From the NCBI RefSeq assembly GCF_024623455.1, contig NZ_JANIPJ010000006.1, positions 248,001 to 312,000 of the forward strand: DNA of 64,000 nt, given 5' to 3'. This stretch comes from Paenibacillus soyae (GTDB lineage: Bacteria > Bacillota > Bacilli > Paenibacillales > Paenibacillaceae). Shown here in pieces: positions 29,565 to 39,279 of the stretch. The notes under the pieces were generated by a model. That model did no database searches. It worked only from the letters and a program-made list of their open reading frames with translations, and was not told the DNA's origin. The first letter of the stretch is position 1; the number at the start of each line of letters is the position of its first letter. Both the position numbers and the translations under genes were made by a program.

Positions 29565-30848
29565 TTATTCTTGAATTTCCAGCCTGACCACCGTATCGAG
29601 CGGTTCCCACTTCTCCTCTGGAACTCGAATGGCAATCCCCTGCCCGTTCTGCTCGAAAGGAACCTCGCTGCCGTCGAGCAATCGGCAACTCGCGACTCGC
29701 TGTTCAAGCGGCAGCGGCCCGATGTTTTCGAATGCCTGCCTGTCTTGCACATGCAAATAGAGATGACTTCCTCTGCGAGTCATTCCGTAGACATGATCGA
29801 CCGGCTCGATCGGACCCGCCGTCGTCCCGTAGATGGCTTCGCCGTTCTTCCGCATAAAAGCGCCGATTTGCTTGAGCCGTTCGACTTGGCTCGGGGGAAG
29901 CTCCCCTTCCGGATCCGGAGCAACATTCAACAGCACGTTTCCTCCGCGGACGAAACAGTCGATCATCAGCTTGATGATTTCTTCGAACGGCATCACCCGT
30001 TCTTCCGGATCATAGGACCAATGCGTGGCGATGGAGAAACATTTCTCCCAGTCAATCGGAAGGATGTTCCCGGTAATCGCGTGCGTGCCTTCATCGCATT
30101 GGAAATCGCCGATCCATCCGGAACGCGGATTGATCACGCAGGTCGGCTGATGGCGCCGAACGATCCCATTCAGCTTCACCGGCTCCCAGAACCAAGCTGC
30201 GTCGGCATCCGTTCCTGCATGTGCCAGCCAGCCCCCGTCATACCATAGAATATCGATTGGCCCGTATCGGGTGGTCAGCTCCTCGATCTGAGCGTAGCAT
30301 TGCTTCTTCATCAGCGCCGCATTATCACCAAGCTTCTCGGGCTCGAAGTATCCAGGAAACCGCCAATCCATTGGCGAATAATACAAGCCGACGCGCAGTC
30401 CGGCGTTCCGGAAAGCGTCCGTGTATTCTTTCACGAAATCGCGATTGGCCGCCGCGCGCATGCTGTCGAAGCCTCCGTGGCTGCCAGGGCTGTCCCACAT
30501 CGCGAATCCGTCGTGATGACGGGTGACCATGACGGAATAGCGCATGCCCGCTTCCCGGGCAAGACATGCCATTCGCTCCGGGTTCCAATGCCGCGGGTTG
30601 AACCTCTCGGCCAGCTTCGCGTATTCGTCCGCCGGGATTTTCTCGTTGAACATGGCCCATTCGCCGCGTCCCAGCATCGAATAAAGACCCCAATGAAAGA
30701 ACAGGCCGAGCTTTGCGTCGCGCCACCATTGCATATCCTCTTCGCTGAGCTTTAGCTCCGGAGCCTTAACGCCGTCCAAGCTTTTGAGCTGAATGCTGCT
30801 CTTCAACATGGACGCAAGCTCAGCGCCGCTCATTTCTTTCATGACCAA
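29565..30848 (-). CDS. GH29 alpha-L-fucosidase
   Basis: A 427-residue enzyme without signal peptide, of normal length for a bacterial GH29 catalytic domain plus C-terminal beta domain. Family motifs are AKLGLFFHWGLYSMLGRGEW (near 46-65), RYSVMVTRHHDGFAMWDS (near 102-120) and the catalytic nucleophile aspartate in IDILWYDGGW (near 200). The start is the TTG at 30848, about 8 bp behind AGGAG; the next ATG at 30842 is less well spaced. It follows the second permease pair by 36 bp and removes terminal L-fucose from imported oligosaccharides. Its position inside the operon is the best substrate clue there: a fucosylated glycan. Confidence 0.93.
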   Translation of the reverse strand: MVMKEMSGAELASMLKSSIQLKSLDGVKAPELKLSEEDMQWWRDAKLGLFFHWGLYSMLGRGEWAMFNEKIPADEYAKLAERFNPRHWNPERMACLAREAGMRYSVMVTRHHDGFAMWDSPGSHGGFDSMRAAANRDFVKEYTDAFRNAGLRVGLYYSPMDWRFPGYFEPEKLGDNAALMKKQCYAQIEELTTRYGPIDILWYDGGWLAHAGTDADAAWFWEPVKLNGIVRRHQPTCVINPRSGWIGDFQCDEGTHAITGNILPIDWEKCFSIATHWSYDPEERVMPFEEIIKLMIDCFVRGGNVLLNVAPDPEGELPPSQVERLKQIGAFMRKNGEAIYGTTAGPIEPVDHVYGMTRRGSHLYLHVQDRQAFENIGPLPLEQRVASCRLLDGSEVPFEQNGQGIAIRVPEEKWEPLDTVVRLEIQE

Positions 30849-30884
30849 AGCCGGTTCTCCTCCCTGGATTACGTGATCGAATGT

Positions 30885-31829
30885 TTAGCCGACGATGCCC
30901 GTGCGCTCGATCCCTTCGACGAAGTACCGCTGCACAAACAAATAGATGATAATTAACGGCAGAATAGCGAGCAGAATGCCGGTATCCTGCACCATGCTCA
31001 AATAGAAAGGATCTGCCTGGGAGGAACCTCCGCTAACAATATTGTTTAGGTTGTACGGCAAGGCAGCGAGCTGCACGGACATGACCTTGCCTGACGACAG
31101 ATACGTCGTCGTAAAGAAGCTGTCGTTCCATTGCCATACGAAGGAGAAGAGCAGCACCGTGATGATCGCCGGGATCGCGTTCGGGAGCATGATTCGGGAG
31201 AACGTCCTCCCAATCCCCGCGCCATCGATATAAGCGGCCTCCTCGACCTCTTTGGGAATGCCCCGGAAAAACTGTCTGAATATAAAAATATAAAGTCCCG
31301 CCTTCAGCGAATTGGCTGTCAAAGCTGTCAGGATGAACGGCCAGTAGGTATTCAGCAGGTTGACGGATTTGCCCGTAAGCAATGGAATGATCCCCATCAG
31401 CGTAAAGTCCTTCAGATTGAGATATAGGGGTATGAGAATCGTCGAAGGCGGTACCAATATGGTCAGAATGACTCCGGCAAACAGCAGATTGCTTCCTTTG
31501 AATTTTAGCCGTGCAAATCCGTAACCAGCCAAAGCGCAAGATGCCGCGGTTAGGATTGTAGTAGAGATCGACAGGGCAAACGTATTCATCAACGTGTCCC
31601 AGTAATCCATGATCATGATCGCTTGCTTGAAATTATCCCAAGTATAGTGAATGGGAATCCACATCACGATCGGCGAATAGAGATCCTCCTTATCTTTAAT
31701 CGCTGTCGAAATTTTTTGCAAAATCGGATACAAAATCAAAAACGACAGTCCCGCAATCAAGACAAGACGGACGAATGACCAAATCCACTTTTTCCAGAAT
31801 TCTACCGATAATAGCCGGGAATTGCGCAC
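30885..31829 (-). CDS. Carbohydrate ABC transporter permease, MalG/LplC type (second pair)
   Basis: A 314-residue permease with six predicted helices. The EAA loop is VEEAAYIDGAGIGRTFSRIM near residues 207-227, and the C-terminal RYFVEGIERTGIVG is typical of the family. The GTG at 31829 is preferred, 8 bp behind AGGGAGG. An ATG at 31850 would overlap the preceding permease gene by 8 bp with only a weak ribosome site. The protein is longer at its periplasmic loops than the pair at 37428-39262, and the two pairs are clearly different lineages. It is followed by the fucosidase. Confidence 0.88.
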   Translation of the reverse strand: MRNSRLLSVEFWKKWIWSFVRLVLIAGLSFLILYPILQKISTAIKDKEDLYSPIVMWIPIHYTWDNFKQAIMIMDYWDTLMNTFALSISTTILTAASCALAGYGFARLKFKGSNLLFAGVILTILVPPSTILIPLYLNLKDFTLMGIIPLLTGKSVNLLNTYWPFILTALTANSLKAGLYIFIFRQFFRGIPKEVEEAAYIDGAGIGRTFSRIMLPNAIPAIITVLLFSFVWQWNDSFFTTTYLSSGKVMSVQLAALPYNLNNIVSGGSSQADPFYLSMVQDTGILLAILPLIIIYLFVQRYFVEGIERTGIVG

Positions 31830-31842
31830 TCGTACATCCTCC

Positions 31843-32754
31843 CTAGTCATAATAAAAGACTTTCCTCGATATCAGATAGGTGCTCACTAGCAGGATAAGA
31901 GCAACGGCCAGAAAGTAGATCGTCGCCATCGCCGAGCTAAGACCGAAATTGAAAGCGGTAAAACCGGTGTCCAGAATCAGGTCCGTTATCTCGTTGGTGG
32001 AGACCGAATCCACAATGGTATAAATCACATTGACCAGAATAAGCGGACTGACCATCGGAAACGTAATTTTCCAGAAGGCCTCATAGCCCGTCGCCCCTTC
32101 CATCCTGGAGGCTTCGTACAGCTGCGGCGAAATGGTCTGGATTCCCGCGAGGAAGATCAGAATCTGAACGCCCGACTGGCTGACAATCTGATAGATGCGG
32201 TCAACGGAGCCTGTGAGGTAATTGACGATCCATTCGCTAACCCCGGCTTGCAGCATCAGCTTCTCCAATTCAAAGCTCTGCAGCGAACGAACGACCTTGG
32301 CCCCCGAGCTTGCATCGCTTATCGCTTGCACCAGGCTTGTGCTATCCAGATTCATAATGACGCCGGATGCCAGAATGACGGGAAGGAAGAAGATGGCCCG
32401 GGCAGCGGATCTTCCGATGAATTTCTGATTCAGCAGCACCGCCAGGAATAAACTGAATATGACGATCAGCGGAATATTGACCAAGATATTCACGATCGAC
32501 TCCGTCAAAACGCGGTTGAAGCTGGTATTTACGGTCAAGGCTTCCACGTAGTTTTTGATACCGATGTATTTCACCGTGATTCCTTCCGAATTGGCCGTTA
32601 TCGAGCTGAAGCTGAATCGTATTGAACTCAACAATGGCACGAAGAAGAAGAGACAAAATCCAAGCAGCCATGGCAAAACGTATAGAAAACCCCATTGCGC
32701 CCTTTTTCCCGCGTAAGACCTTTTCAAACGGCGAAGTTTAAGTATGGATTTCAT
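31843..32754 (-). CDS. Sugar ABC transporter permease, MalF/UgpA type (second pair)
   Basis: A 303-residue membrane protein with a basic N-terminus (LKLRRLKRSYAGKRAQW), six helices, and the EAA-loop motif SPQLYEASRMEGATGYEAFW near 210-230. Its ATG overlaps the stop of the DUF5696 gene by four bases (ATGA), so translation is coupled. That places the DUF5696 lipoprotein and this permease pair in one functional module. Confidence 0.9.
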   Translation of the reverse strand: MKSILKLRRLKRSYAGKRAQWGFLYVLPWLLGFCLFFFVPLLSSIRFSFSSITANSEGITVKYIGIKNYVEALTVNTSFNRVLTESIVNILVNIPLIVIFSLFLAVLLNQKFIGRSAARAIFFLPVILASGVIMNLDSTSLVQAISDASSGAKVVRSLQSFELEKLMLQAGVSEWIVNYLTGSVDRIYQIVSQSGVQILIFLAGIQTISPQLYEASRMEGATGYEAFWKITFPMVSPLILVNVIYTIVDSVSTNEITDLILDTGFTAFNFGLSSAMATIYFLAVALILLVSTYLISRKVFYYD

Positions 32755-35309
32755 TTTTGCGCACCACCCATGACATAGCCTCCGGCTTCGACGTTTTGGC
32801 CCTCCGCCTGTACCATTGATCGATTGTAGTTCACAATGACATAGATACCGTTTTCGTACACGGTCTTGAAGACGCCGTCTATTACTTTCTCGTGCGAAAT
32901 GATTTTCTGGTTCTGCACTTTGCCCAGCACTTCATTTACATCCCCATAGATCTGCGCAGCCTGGTCCAGCCATTGCTCGTAATGAACGGCGTACAAGTCG
33001 TCGTAATCCGTATCCTTTACTTTGTCATTCGATTCATGAATCCATTTGAAATAAACGCCGGAGCCATATTCCAGACACTTCAATATATACTGGTTCATGT
33101 CGGTGTAGGTCGACAGATTATAAGGCATCCCCGTATAGTCGATATATCCGCGAACGACCATTTGATAGAACGGAATTTCCTCGTCTTCAATTTTGAAACC
33201 GCTGTTCGTCATCGGCGCGTTCGTAATATCCGTAACGAATGGAAACGCGTAGGCGTTGCCGCCATTCGCCATAATTTCGAGCTTCTGCTGGCGAATCTTG
33301 GTCATCGCCTGTGCCGATATCGTTTCGGACTCCGTTCGGTCGATCTGACGGTTTGTCCGATAGTCGGTATTCAACCGGCTGCCTAGATCCTGCAGCGATA
33401 TTCCTTCAAGTCGATAGCCATCCAATTCGTTCAGCATGGCATCCACAACCTTCAATATATTTCGCGGCGATACCACATAGGATGGAGATTTGCTGCGGTC
33501 GCGCTGATTCATAACCGGTTCAACCTTGTAGATCTCGGCAGGATCTCCCCTTAATGTTCGGGAAGCTTCCTTGCTCGCATCGAAACCATCGCTTGTACGC
33601 GCTTCCGCGATGTAGACGTCCGGGAAGAAGGAAATGTCCTTGTCCCGAGCGTAGGAGATGAATTCCCGAAGCGCTTTGCTCCCTCCTACAGCTTTATCGA
33701 CCGAAACATGATCCGGAACCTGATGATCAAGTCCTTTATTGAACCATCCCGAATACTGGAGCTTAATATGGCGAATATTGCGGTTCTGCATCTGATTGAC
33801 GATATCCTCCGCCTGTTCGAAGGTCGTCAGAGGCTCGAGCGCCTTATAGGGTATTCCCACCGCATGCTTGCTTTTGGCGATGCTTCCGATCAGCTGCAAA
33901 TAAAACGGCACATCCGCTTCGGAATTTGTTTCGCTTGCCGGCTTCGGTTCGGGAAGCCCCTTCGTATGGATCAAATACTGTTGATAGTACCGCGCCATTC
34001 CGGAGTAAGTAGCCTCATCCCCGCTCAGGAAAGCGTAACGGATCGTAAAGTCCGATTTTGTCGGGTTCTCTTGATACCTGGGCAAGGAACGTTCCTGTCC
34101 GTTCGCGTCAAGGGAAACCTGATCCTTATTGACCACGTAAAAGCTTGGATAAATGTAGTTATAGCTATTCAGTCTGCCGCTTACATCGGCATGAACGTTT
34201 GCGACTGCATCGCCTTCTTCGATAATGCCGAGAAAAGCTCCATCCTTGCGAATCATTCCGAAAACCGGCAATCTGGCTTTTTCTTCCCAGTTGGCGTCAT
34301 TGTCACGATCCATCGTTAGATCGGATCCATAGATTCTTTGTTCGTATGACGAATACTTCGTTTTGCCATTGTTGAAATGGATGAGCGCTCCGGATCCGTC
34401 CGGTACGAATAAGGAACCTTCCGACTCTTCTCCTTCCGCGCCGAAGAAACCAAGGACCGATATCGTATGGATCGGATATTCATCAGAGTAATGAATGCCG
34501 GAGGAGGGCACCTTGACCACGAGACTGTCGCCTTCCAAGGTATACTCGATCGAGGCAAGGAAGATACGGGGTTCGGGTTTGGTTTGCCCCAGCTGGAACG
34601 CCTCGAGATCCTTCCGGAAATCTTCATCCGTGTAGCCTGCATCTTCGAATGCTTGAAGAGCTCGTTTAAGTTGAATCCCGCTCAGAGAATCTTGCCGCAC
34701 ATACACATCAGGCTCCTTATCCTCTTTAAAAGCGATCATCAGCGCGCGTTGTCCCGTTTTGTCCACTTTCCCCTTCAGCTCTTCCAGGCGCGCTTTGCTC
34801 AGCTTGCCTGGAATATCGTCAATCGATTTCTCGTCCGTTCCGAATTGATAATTCACTCGGATGCCGTTAGGAATGCTTTCGAAGCTGACTTGCTTATGAA
34901 CGACGCTATCCGTATATGAGTTGACCGAGCCCAGCTGGCCGAACGCGTTATGGAAATCGAGCTTCAATTGAGCGGATAATAAATCCTTGTTAATTCCCGT
35001 CGCGAGCTTATCGGATTCCCGCTCCGGCGGGTTGCTGTACCATACTTCTCCGCTGTTTTTTTCAAGAACGGCTATAACTCCCGACTGATCGTCCGCGAAT
35101 AATTGGAGACGATCGTTCTCCGCAACGCCTTTCATATCCGCGACCCGAGGATCCGTGAAGGAAACGGGCAGAGCCGCTCCCTTAACGAATTCCGCTGCAA
35201 CGGAACGGGTTGCTTCCGTTTGATGATCGGAGCCGGAGCCCGCACACCCGGCCGTCATTATTCCGAGCAGGAACAACGAAGTCAGCAAGGCATATTGTTT
35301 CATATTCAT
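32751..35309 (-). CDS. DUF5696-family surface lipoprotein, possible glycosidase
   Basis: An 852-residue lipoprotein (lipobox MTAGC at about 18-22, then a Ser/Gly/Asp linker). I recognise it as a member of DUF5696, a family seen beside sugar transporters in paenibacilli. Residues of about 60-440 are beta-rich (for example VWYSNPPERESDKLATGINK and SLFVPDGSGALIHFNNGKTK). Residues of about 450-800 look like an alpha/beta barrel, with IRHIKLQYSGWFNKGLDHQV, GYRLEGISLQDLGSRLNTDY and LEIMANGGNAYAFPFVTDI segments carrying several acidic residues at strand ends, as in clan-D-type glycosidases. A catalytic role is inference. AAAGGAGG lies 11 bp ahead of the ATG, and it is coupled to the permease gene that follows. 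Confidence 0.72.
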   Translation of the reverse strand: MNMKQYALLTSLFLLGIMTAGCAGSGSDHQTEATRSVAAEFVKGAALPVSFTDPRVADMKGVAENDRLQLFADDQSGVIAVLEKNSGEVWYSNPPERESDKLATGINKDLLSAQLKLDFHNAFGQLGSVNSYTDSVVHKQVSFESIPNGIRVNYQFGTDEKSIDDIPGKLSKARLEELKGKVDKTGQRALMIAFKEDKEPDVYVRQDSLSGIQLKRALQAFEDAGYTDEDFRKDLEAFQLGQTKPEPRIFLASIEYTLEGDSLVVKVPSSGIHYSDEYPIHTISVLGFFGAEGEESEGSLFVPDGSGALIHFNNGKTKYSSYEQRIYGSDLTMDRDNDANWEEKARLPVFGMIRKDGAFLGIIEEGDAVANVHADVSGRLNSYNYIYPSFYVVNKDQVSLDANGQERSLPRYQENPTKSDFTIRYAFLSGDEATYSGMARYYQQYLIHTKGLPEPKPASETNSEADVPFYLQLIGSIAKSKHAVGIPYKALEPLTTFEQAEDIVNQMQNRNIRHIKLQYSGWFNKGLDHQVPDHVSVDKAVGGSKALREFISYARDKDISFFPDVYIAEARTSDGFDASKEASRTLRGDPAEIYKVEPVMNQRDRSKSPSYVVSPRNILKVVDAMLNELDGYRLEGISLQDLGSRLNTDYRTNRQIDRTESETISAQAMTKIRQQKLEIMANGGNAYAFPFVTDITNAPMTNSGFKIEDEEIPFYQMVVRGYIDYTGMPYNLSTYTDMNQYILKCLEYGSGVYFKWIHESNDKVKDTDYDDLYAVHYEQWLDQAAQIYGDVNEVLGKVQNQKIISHEKVIDGVFKTVYENGIYVIVNYNRSMVQAEGQNVEAGGYVMGGAQK

Positions 35310-35329
35310 GGTTGCGCATGCCTCCTTTC

Positions 35330-35965
35330 TTAGCTTCTCAAGTCAATTTCCTGGTAAATCGTTGATACAAATGATGAAATCTGCTGAATCAGACTGAAGA
35401 AAAGCAAGCACAGGAACGCCAGAAACCCCATGGCGACAACCGATAGCAGTAAGGTGCCTATGGTTTTTGACGGCGTAAATTGATGAACCGTCATATTCCC
35501 GACGAACAACAGGTACAAGGACCAGATAAGGGCGATGCTGTGCGAGAAATAATAGAATCCAGTCTCCTGAATCGAGATGACGTTGCTTAACCAAATCCAG
35601 GGGAATGGGATGATAACCATCGGAAGAAAGGCATAGCAGGTCGACGTGAAAATTTCGACAAACTTCCCTTCTCCGTCCATCAAGGTCGTGAGCGACCAAT
35701 TGGCCACGCACCAGAACAACACCGGAAGCAGGACATACAGTACCTCCATCAAGCTGTTCATGTTCGCGGGATTATAGATATGGACGAGAAATCCGCTATA
35801 CTGGCTGCTCATGATATTGGTAACGGCCAAGAGGAACAAGATCGAGAAGGAAACGATCAGACTTGTTTTTTTGTTCCATTCGTATTTCAAATCCCAATAC
35901 CCGTTAAAGGGGTGGAGAATCAAATAAAAAGGGTGTTTAAACCGTTCACTGTTCAATTGCGGCAC
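35330..35965 (-). CDS. Yip1-family membrane protein
   Basis: A 211-residue protein with a short cytoplasmic N-terminus (HPFYLILHPFNGYWDLKYEW, a YIP1-type opening) and about five hydrophobic helices. Family function in bacteria is not established. It overlaps the end of the NHL/TPR gene by 20 bp. The GTG at 35965 has GGGGG 8 bp upstream, but AAGGAGG abuts it. A TTG three codons later (35956) would be better spaced for that second site, so the start is uncertain by three residues. It lies 20 bp ahead of the DUF5696 gene. Tight coupling on both sides argues that it works with those membrane-attached neighbours. Confidence 0.82.
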   Translation of the reverse strand: MPQLNSERFKHPFYLILHPFNGYWDLKYEWNKKTSLIVSFSILFLLAVTNIMSSQYSGFLVHIYNPANMNSLMEVLYVLLPVLFWCVANWSLTTLMDGEGKFVEIFTSTCYAFLPMVIIPFPWIWLSNVISIQETGFYYFSHSIALIWSLYLLFVGNMTVHQFTPSKTIGTLLLSVVAMGFLAFLCLLFFSLIQQISSFVSTIYQEIDLRS

Positions 35966-37412
35966 GCCTCCTTCCCCCTTTCCATTGCCGGAGCTTCCTG
36001 AACGTGATTGTACCGAGAACGATCAAGACCAAGCCGGTCATGATCGCAGGGAAGTATTCGCGCAGCACTTCCTTGCGATATAGCAGGAATGCCTTCGAAT
36101 AGTTAAGCTGATCCTTGCTTTGCTTGAAATACTTCATCGCCTCCGCGTATTTCCCTTGCCGAAGCAGAGCTTTGCCGATCCCGGCATACGCGAATTCCAG
36201 GTTGGCGTTCATATGGATCGACTTCTGGAATAAGGAGAAGGCAGCCTCTTCATCGCCACGATAGTAGCTTCGAACGGCTTCGTTGAGGGTCCGGCCGTAT
36301 TCCGTTGTTTCGAATAAAGTAATTTCCCCGAGCCCTTTGTCCAGAACGAGAAACCGATCGCCTACACGCTCGATGGCCGACGGCGTGTTGAATTCGCCCA
36401 AGCGGTTGCCCAGACCGCCGAATACATACATGAAATGCCCATCGCCGTTGTATGTGAATATCCGTCCGCGCCTGGAATCAAGCACCGAATAGATTTCGCT
36501 GTCCGCGACATCGATGTCGATCAGTCTCGAAGCGTCGGTCTGAGACGTGGCGGCGATATCGCCGCCCGGGCTGAAATACCCCGTTCGCCTCAAAATATCG
36601 TTCCCCTGGGCATTTAATTTCTTGATCGTATCGCCGAACCTGTCGCCGTTCGTGGCATAAATAAATCCTTCGTCATTAATATCCAGGTTCGTGAATTCCG
36701 TAGGCGTAAACATGGCCATCTGGCTCCGCTGGGCTCGAGTCGACAGCCGTTTCCATAACAACTCTGCCGGATCGACCCTTACGCGGTTCGCGCCGATGAA
36801 CGTTGAAAACTCGCCATTCGCGTTGAATTCCATAAACCCGTCAAATACGCCGACGGACATGACGTAAATCCGCTGGGCTTTGTCGACAACGACGCGAGCA
36901 GGCTGGAACTGGAACTTCTCCTGGAAGAGCTCTGACTTCGGATTCTCGATCACCTTCACGAGCTTGCCATTCGAATCGAGATGGACCACTCTTTTATTTC
37001 CCGTATCCGCGACGTATATATGCTTGTCGTCGGTTACAAACAGGCCTTGCGGGCTCAAGAACGGTTCGGGTCCGACGTCCCCGGCGAAGGAATCGATGAT
37101 TCGGACCAGCTTGAAGTTCCCATCCATCACCACGATTCGATTATTGCCGGAGTCCAGCACATAAACTTGTTTGTCTGCCGTAACGTGTATGTCGTTCGGT
37201 TCCTTAAAGGGGCCGACGCCCAGATTGTCGCCGCTCAGGATGGCGGTTGCAAGGTAGGCTGCAGGCGAGGCGACAGCGTCTCCCCAGTAGGAATATTGAT
37301 ACGAAGCGGGCGGTTCTTCGGCATGAATGGCCGCGCTTCCCATTCCCATGCTTAGCACGCAGATGAGTGTTGTGAGGAAAACGATCCTTGTTTTATAAAT
37401 GCTGCTCAACAT
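35946..37412 (-). CDS. Exported NHL-repeat/TPR protein with C-terminal membrane anchor
   Basis: A 488-residue protein: signal peptide (about 1-31), an NHL-type beta-propeller (about 50-370, repeated blades such as VYVLDSGNNRIVVMDGNFKL and IYVADTGNKRVVHLDSNGKL), and TPR-like helices (about 375-450, GKALLRQGKYAEAMKYFKQS). One transmembrane helix follows (about 456-473), then a basic cytoplasmic tail. The layout places propeller and TPR outside the membrane. NHL/TPR combinations are used for protein or ligand binding, so a scaffold or sensor role in the transporter complex is plausible but unproven. It lies 15 bp behind a permease gene and overlaps the Yip1-family gene. Confidence 0.82.
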   Translation of the reverse strand: MLSSIYKTRIVFLTTLICVLSMGMGSAAIHAEEPPASYQYSYWGDAVASPAAYLATAILSGDNLGVGPFKEPNDIHVTADKQVYVLDSGNNRIVVMDGNFKLVRIIDSFAGDVGPEPFLSPQGLFVTDDKHIYVADTGNKRVVHLDSNGKLVKVIENPKSELFQEKFQFQPARVVVDKAQRIYVMSVGVFDGFMEFNANGEFSTFIGANRVRVDPAELLWKRLSTRAQRSQMAMFTPTEFTNLDINDEGFIYATNGDRFGDTIKKLNAQGNDILRRTGYFSPGGDIAATSQTDASRLIDIDVADSEIYSVLDSRRGRIFTYNGDGHFMYVFGGLGNRLGEFNTPSAIERVGDRFLVLDKGLGEITLFETTEYGRTLNEAVRSYYRGDEEAAFSLFQKSIHMNANLEFAYAGIGKALLRQGKYAEAMKYFKQSKDQLNYSKAFLLYRKEVLREYFPAIMTGLVLIVLGTITFRKLRQWKGGRRRAAIEQ

Positions 37413-37427
37413 CTCGTCTCATCCTTT

Positions 37428-38303
37428 CTACTCTTTCATCCCGGAAGTCGCCATCGTCTGCATGACGCTGCTCTGCGAGATGATAAAGAGCGTAATCGGA
37501 ACGATCATCAAGAGAAGGGCGACCGCCGCTCCGACGCCTGCCCGGGCGATGCCGCCTGCCGAGATTTGGCCGAGCGCGTAATGCAGCGTCTTCAGGTTCT
37601 CGCTATAGATGAAGTTTCCTCCGTCTGTCCCCCATAATGCGGGGAACTGCAAAATCATAAGCGTTAGCCAGGCGGGCTTCACGTTCGGCATCACGATGCT
37701 CCAATAAATCCTGTACTCGTTCGCTCCGTCAATCTTGGCAGCTTCCAGCAGAGCATCCGGAATCTGTTCCATGAATTGCTTCATGAGGAACAGTCCGAGA
37801 GGGAAGGCAAGCGACGGTACGATAATCGAAGCGTGCGTATTGATCCAGCCGAGCCACGACATGACCATATAGTTCGGAATCGCGGTAACATGGCCCGAGA
37901 ACATCAGGGACAGAATGACGATAGAGAACAACGTCCCCGATCCCCAGAATCGGTATTTCGCCAGAGGGTAGGCTGCCGCCGACGCCAGCAGAATATGGCC
38001 AGCCGTCCCGACGATCGTAATGAACAGGGTATTAGCGATATAGCGGGACAACGGCACCCACGAGTTCCCCATCAGGGCGAACAGGTCGAAGAAATTGTCT
38101 AGCGTCGGATTGATGACCAGAAACCGCGGCGGGAAAATAAACAGCTCGTCAAGCGGCTTGAATGCGTTGTTGACCGCATAGATGAGCGGCAGCGCCATAA
38201 ACGCGCCAAAAACGGCAAGCAGTGCGAACAGTAAAAAACTGACGGTAAAGGATCGGTTAATCTTCCTGGGGGTCCGGAATACGCCTAGCATCCTCATGAC
38301 CAC
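37428..38303 (-). CDS. Carbohydrate ABC transporter permease, MalG/LplC type (first pair)
   Basis: A 291-residue permease with six helices and EAA loop LEAAKIDGANEYRIYWSIVM near 185-205. The start is a GTG at 38303, 7 bp behind AGGTAGGTGA and two bases past the stop of the preceding permease gene, so the pair is closely coupled. It follows the CBM-bearing receptor and its partner permease, and precedes the NHL/TPR gene. Confidence 0.9.
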   Translation of the reverse strand: MVMRMLGVFRTPRKINRSFTVSFLLFALLAVFGAFMALPLIYAVNNAFKPLDELFIFPPRFLVINPTLDNFFDLFALMGNSWVPLSRYIANTLFITIVGTAGHILLASAAAYPLAKYRFWGSGTLFSIVILSLMFSGHVTAIPNYMVMSWLGWINTHASIIVPSLAFPLGLFLMKQFMEQIPDALLEAAKIDGANEYRIYWSIVMPNVKPAWLTLMILQFPALWGTDGGNFIYSENLKTLHYALGQISAGGIARAGVGAAVALLLMIVPITLFIISQSSVMQTMATSGMKE

Positions 38304-38305
38304 TA

Positions 38306-39262
38306 TTATTCACCTACCTTTCGCAACAGCTTTTGCGTCAATTTATTGGCGCCGATCATCGTGCAGAAGAGCACTGTCGCGATTGCGGATGCGTAACCCA
38401 TCTCGAAGCGGATCGTGCCGAAGTCCATCAAGTGCGTTACGATGGTATGCCCCGCGTAGTTGACGCTTGGAAATCCTGCCAGCGCGATCGATATATCGGC
38501 GACCGCAAGCGAGCCCGTTATCTGCATAACGGCTCCGAACATCAGCTGCGGCCGCATGGACGGCAGCGTGATGAACCAGAGCTCCTGCCAGCGGTTCTTG
38601 ATGCCGTCTACGGCACCCGCTTCGATCAGCGATCGGTCGATCGTCTGAAGGCCCGCGATGAAGGCCAGGAAGCTGGTGCCCAGGCTAAGCCACAGCTGGA
38701 CGATAATAATAATAGGCAGTATATATTGCTCGTTCGAAAGCCATTGAACCGGTTCGAGAATAAAACCGAATTTCATGAGGAACCCGTTCAAATAACCGTA
38801 GCTGTCTCCGGAGAATACGATCAGCCAAATAAAGAAAACGTTCCCCGAAATGGACGGGGCATAGAACACTAAGGTCATGAACGCTCTGACCTTGGGCGAC
38901 AGCTCATTGATAATCCAGGCAAAAAGAAAACAAGCGATATAACTGACCGGACCGGTCACGACCGCGAACATGAACGTATTCTTCAGGGCGATCATGAACA
39001 CGTCGTCGCCCAGGAACAATCGGGAGTAATTCTGCCAGCCTACGAATCTCGGAAACTCCAGCATGTTAAAATAAAAGAAACTAAGTGCCAGAGAAATGAC
39101 GACCGGAATGACCGTAAAAGCGAAGAAGATCAGCATGTACGGACTCATCAACAAGTAGTAGTGCTTGTTTTTCCGAAGCTCTCGGGCAACATTGGCCAGT
39201 CGTGACGGCTTCTTTGTCTGGATGAGGCTCGACGCGGCATGACGGTTTACTTCTGCTTGCAT
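38306..39262 (-). CDS. Sugar ABC transporter permease, MalF/UgpA type (first pair)
   Basis: A 318-residue permease with an N-terminal basic segment, six helices, and the EAA-loop stretch DRSLIEAGAVDGIKNRWQEL near 216-236. A GGGGGTGG site lies 7 bp ahead of the ATG. It starts 17 bp behind the CBM-bearing solute-binding protein gene, indicating that this receptor serves this pair. Confidence 0.9.
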   Translation of the reverse strand: MQAEVNRHAASSLIQTKKPSRLANVARELRKNKHYYLLMSPYMLIFFAFTVIPVVISLALSFFYFNMLEFPRFVGWQNYSRLFLGDDVFMIALKNTFMFAVVTGPVSYIACFLFAWIINELSPKVRAFMTLVFYAPSISGNVFFIWLIVFSGDSYGYLNGFLMKFGFILEPVQWLSNEQYILPIIIIVQLWLSLGTSFLAFIAGLQTIDRSLIEAGAVDGIKNRWQELWFITLPSMRPQLMFGAVMQITGSLAVADISIALAGFPSVNYAGHTIVTHLMDFGTIRFEMGYASAIATVLFCTMIGANKLTQKLLRKVGE

Positions 39263-39279
39263 CGGCTTCCACCCCCTAA

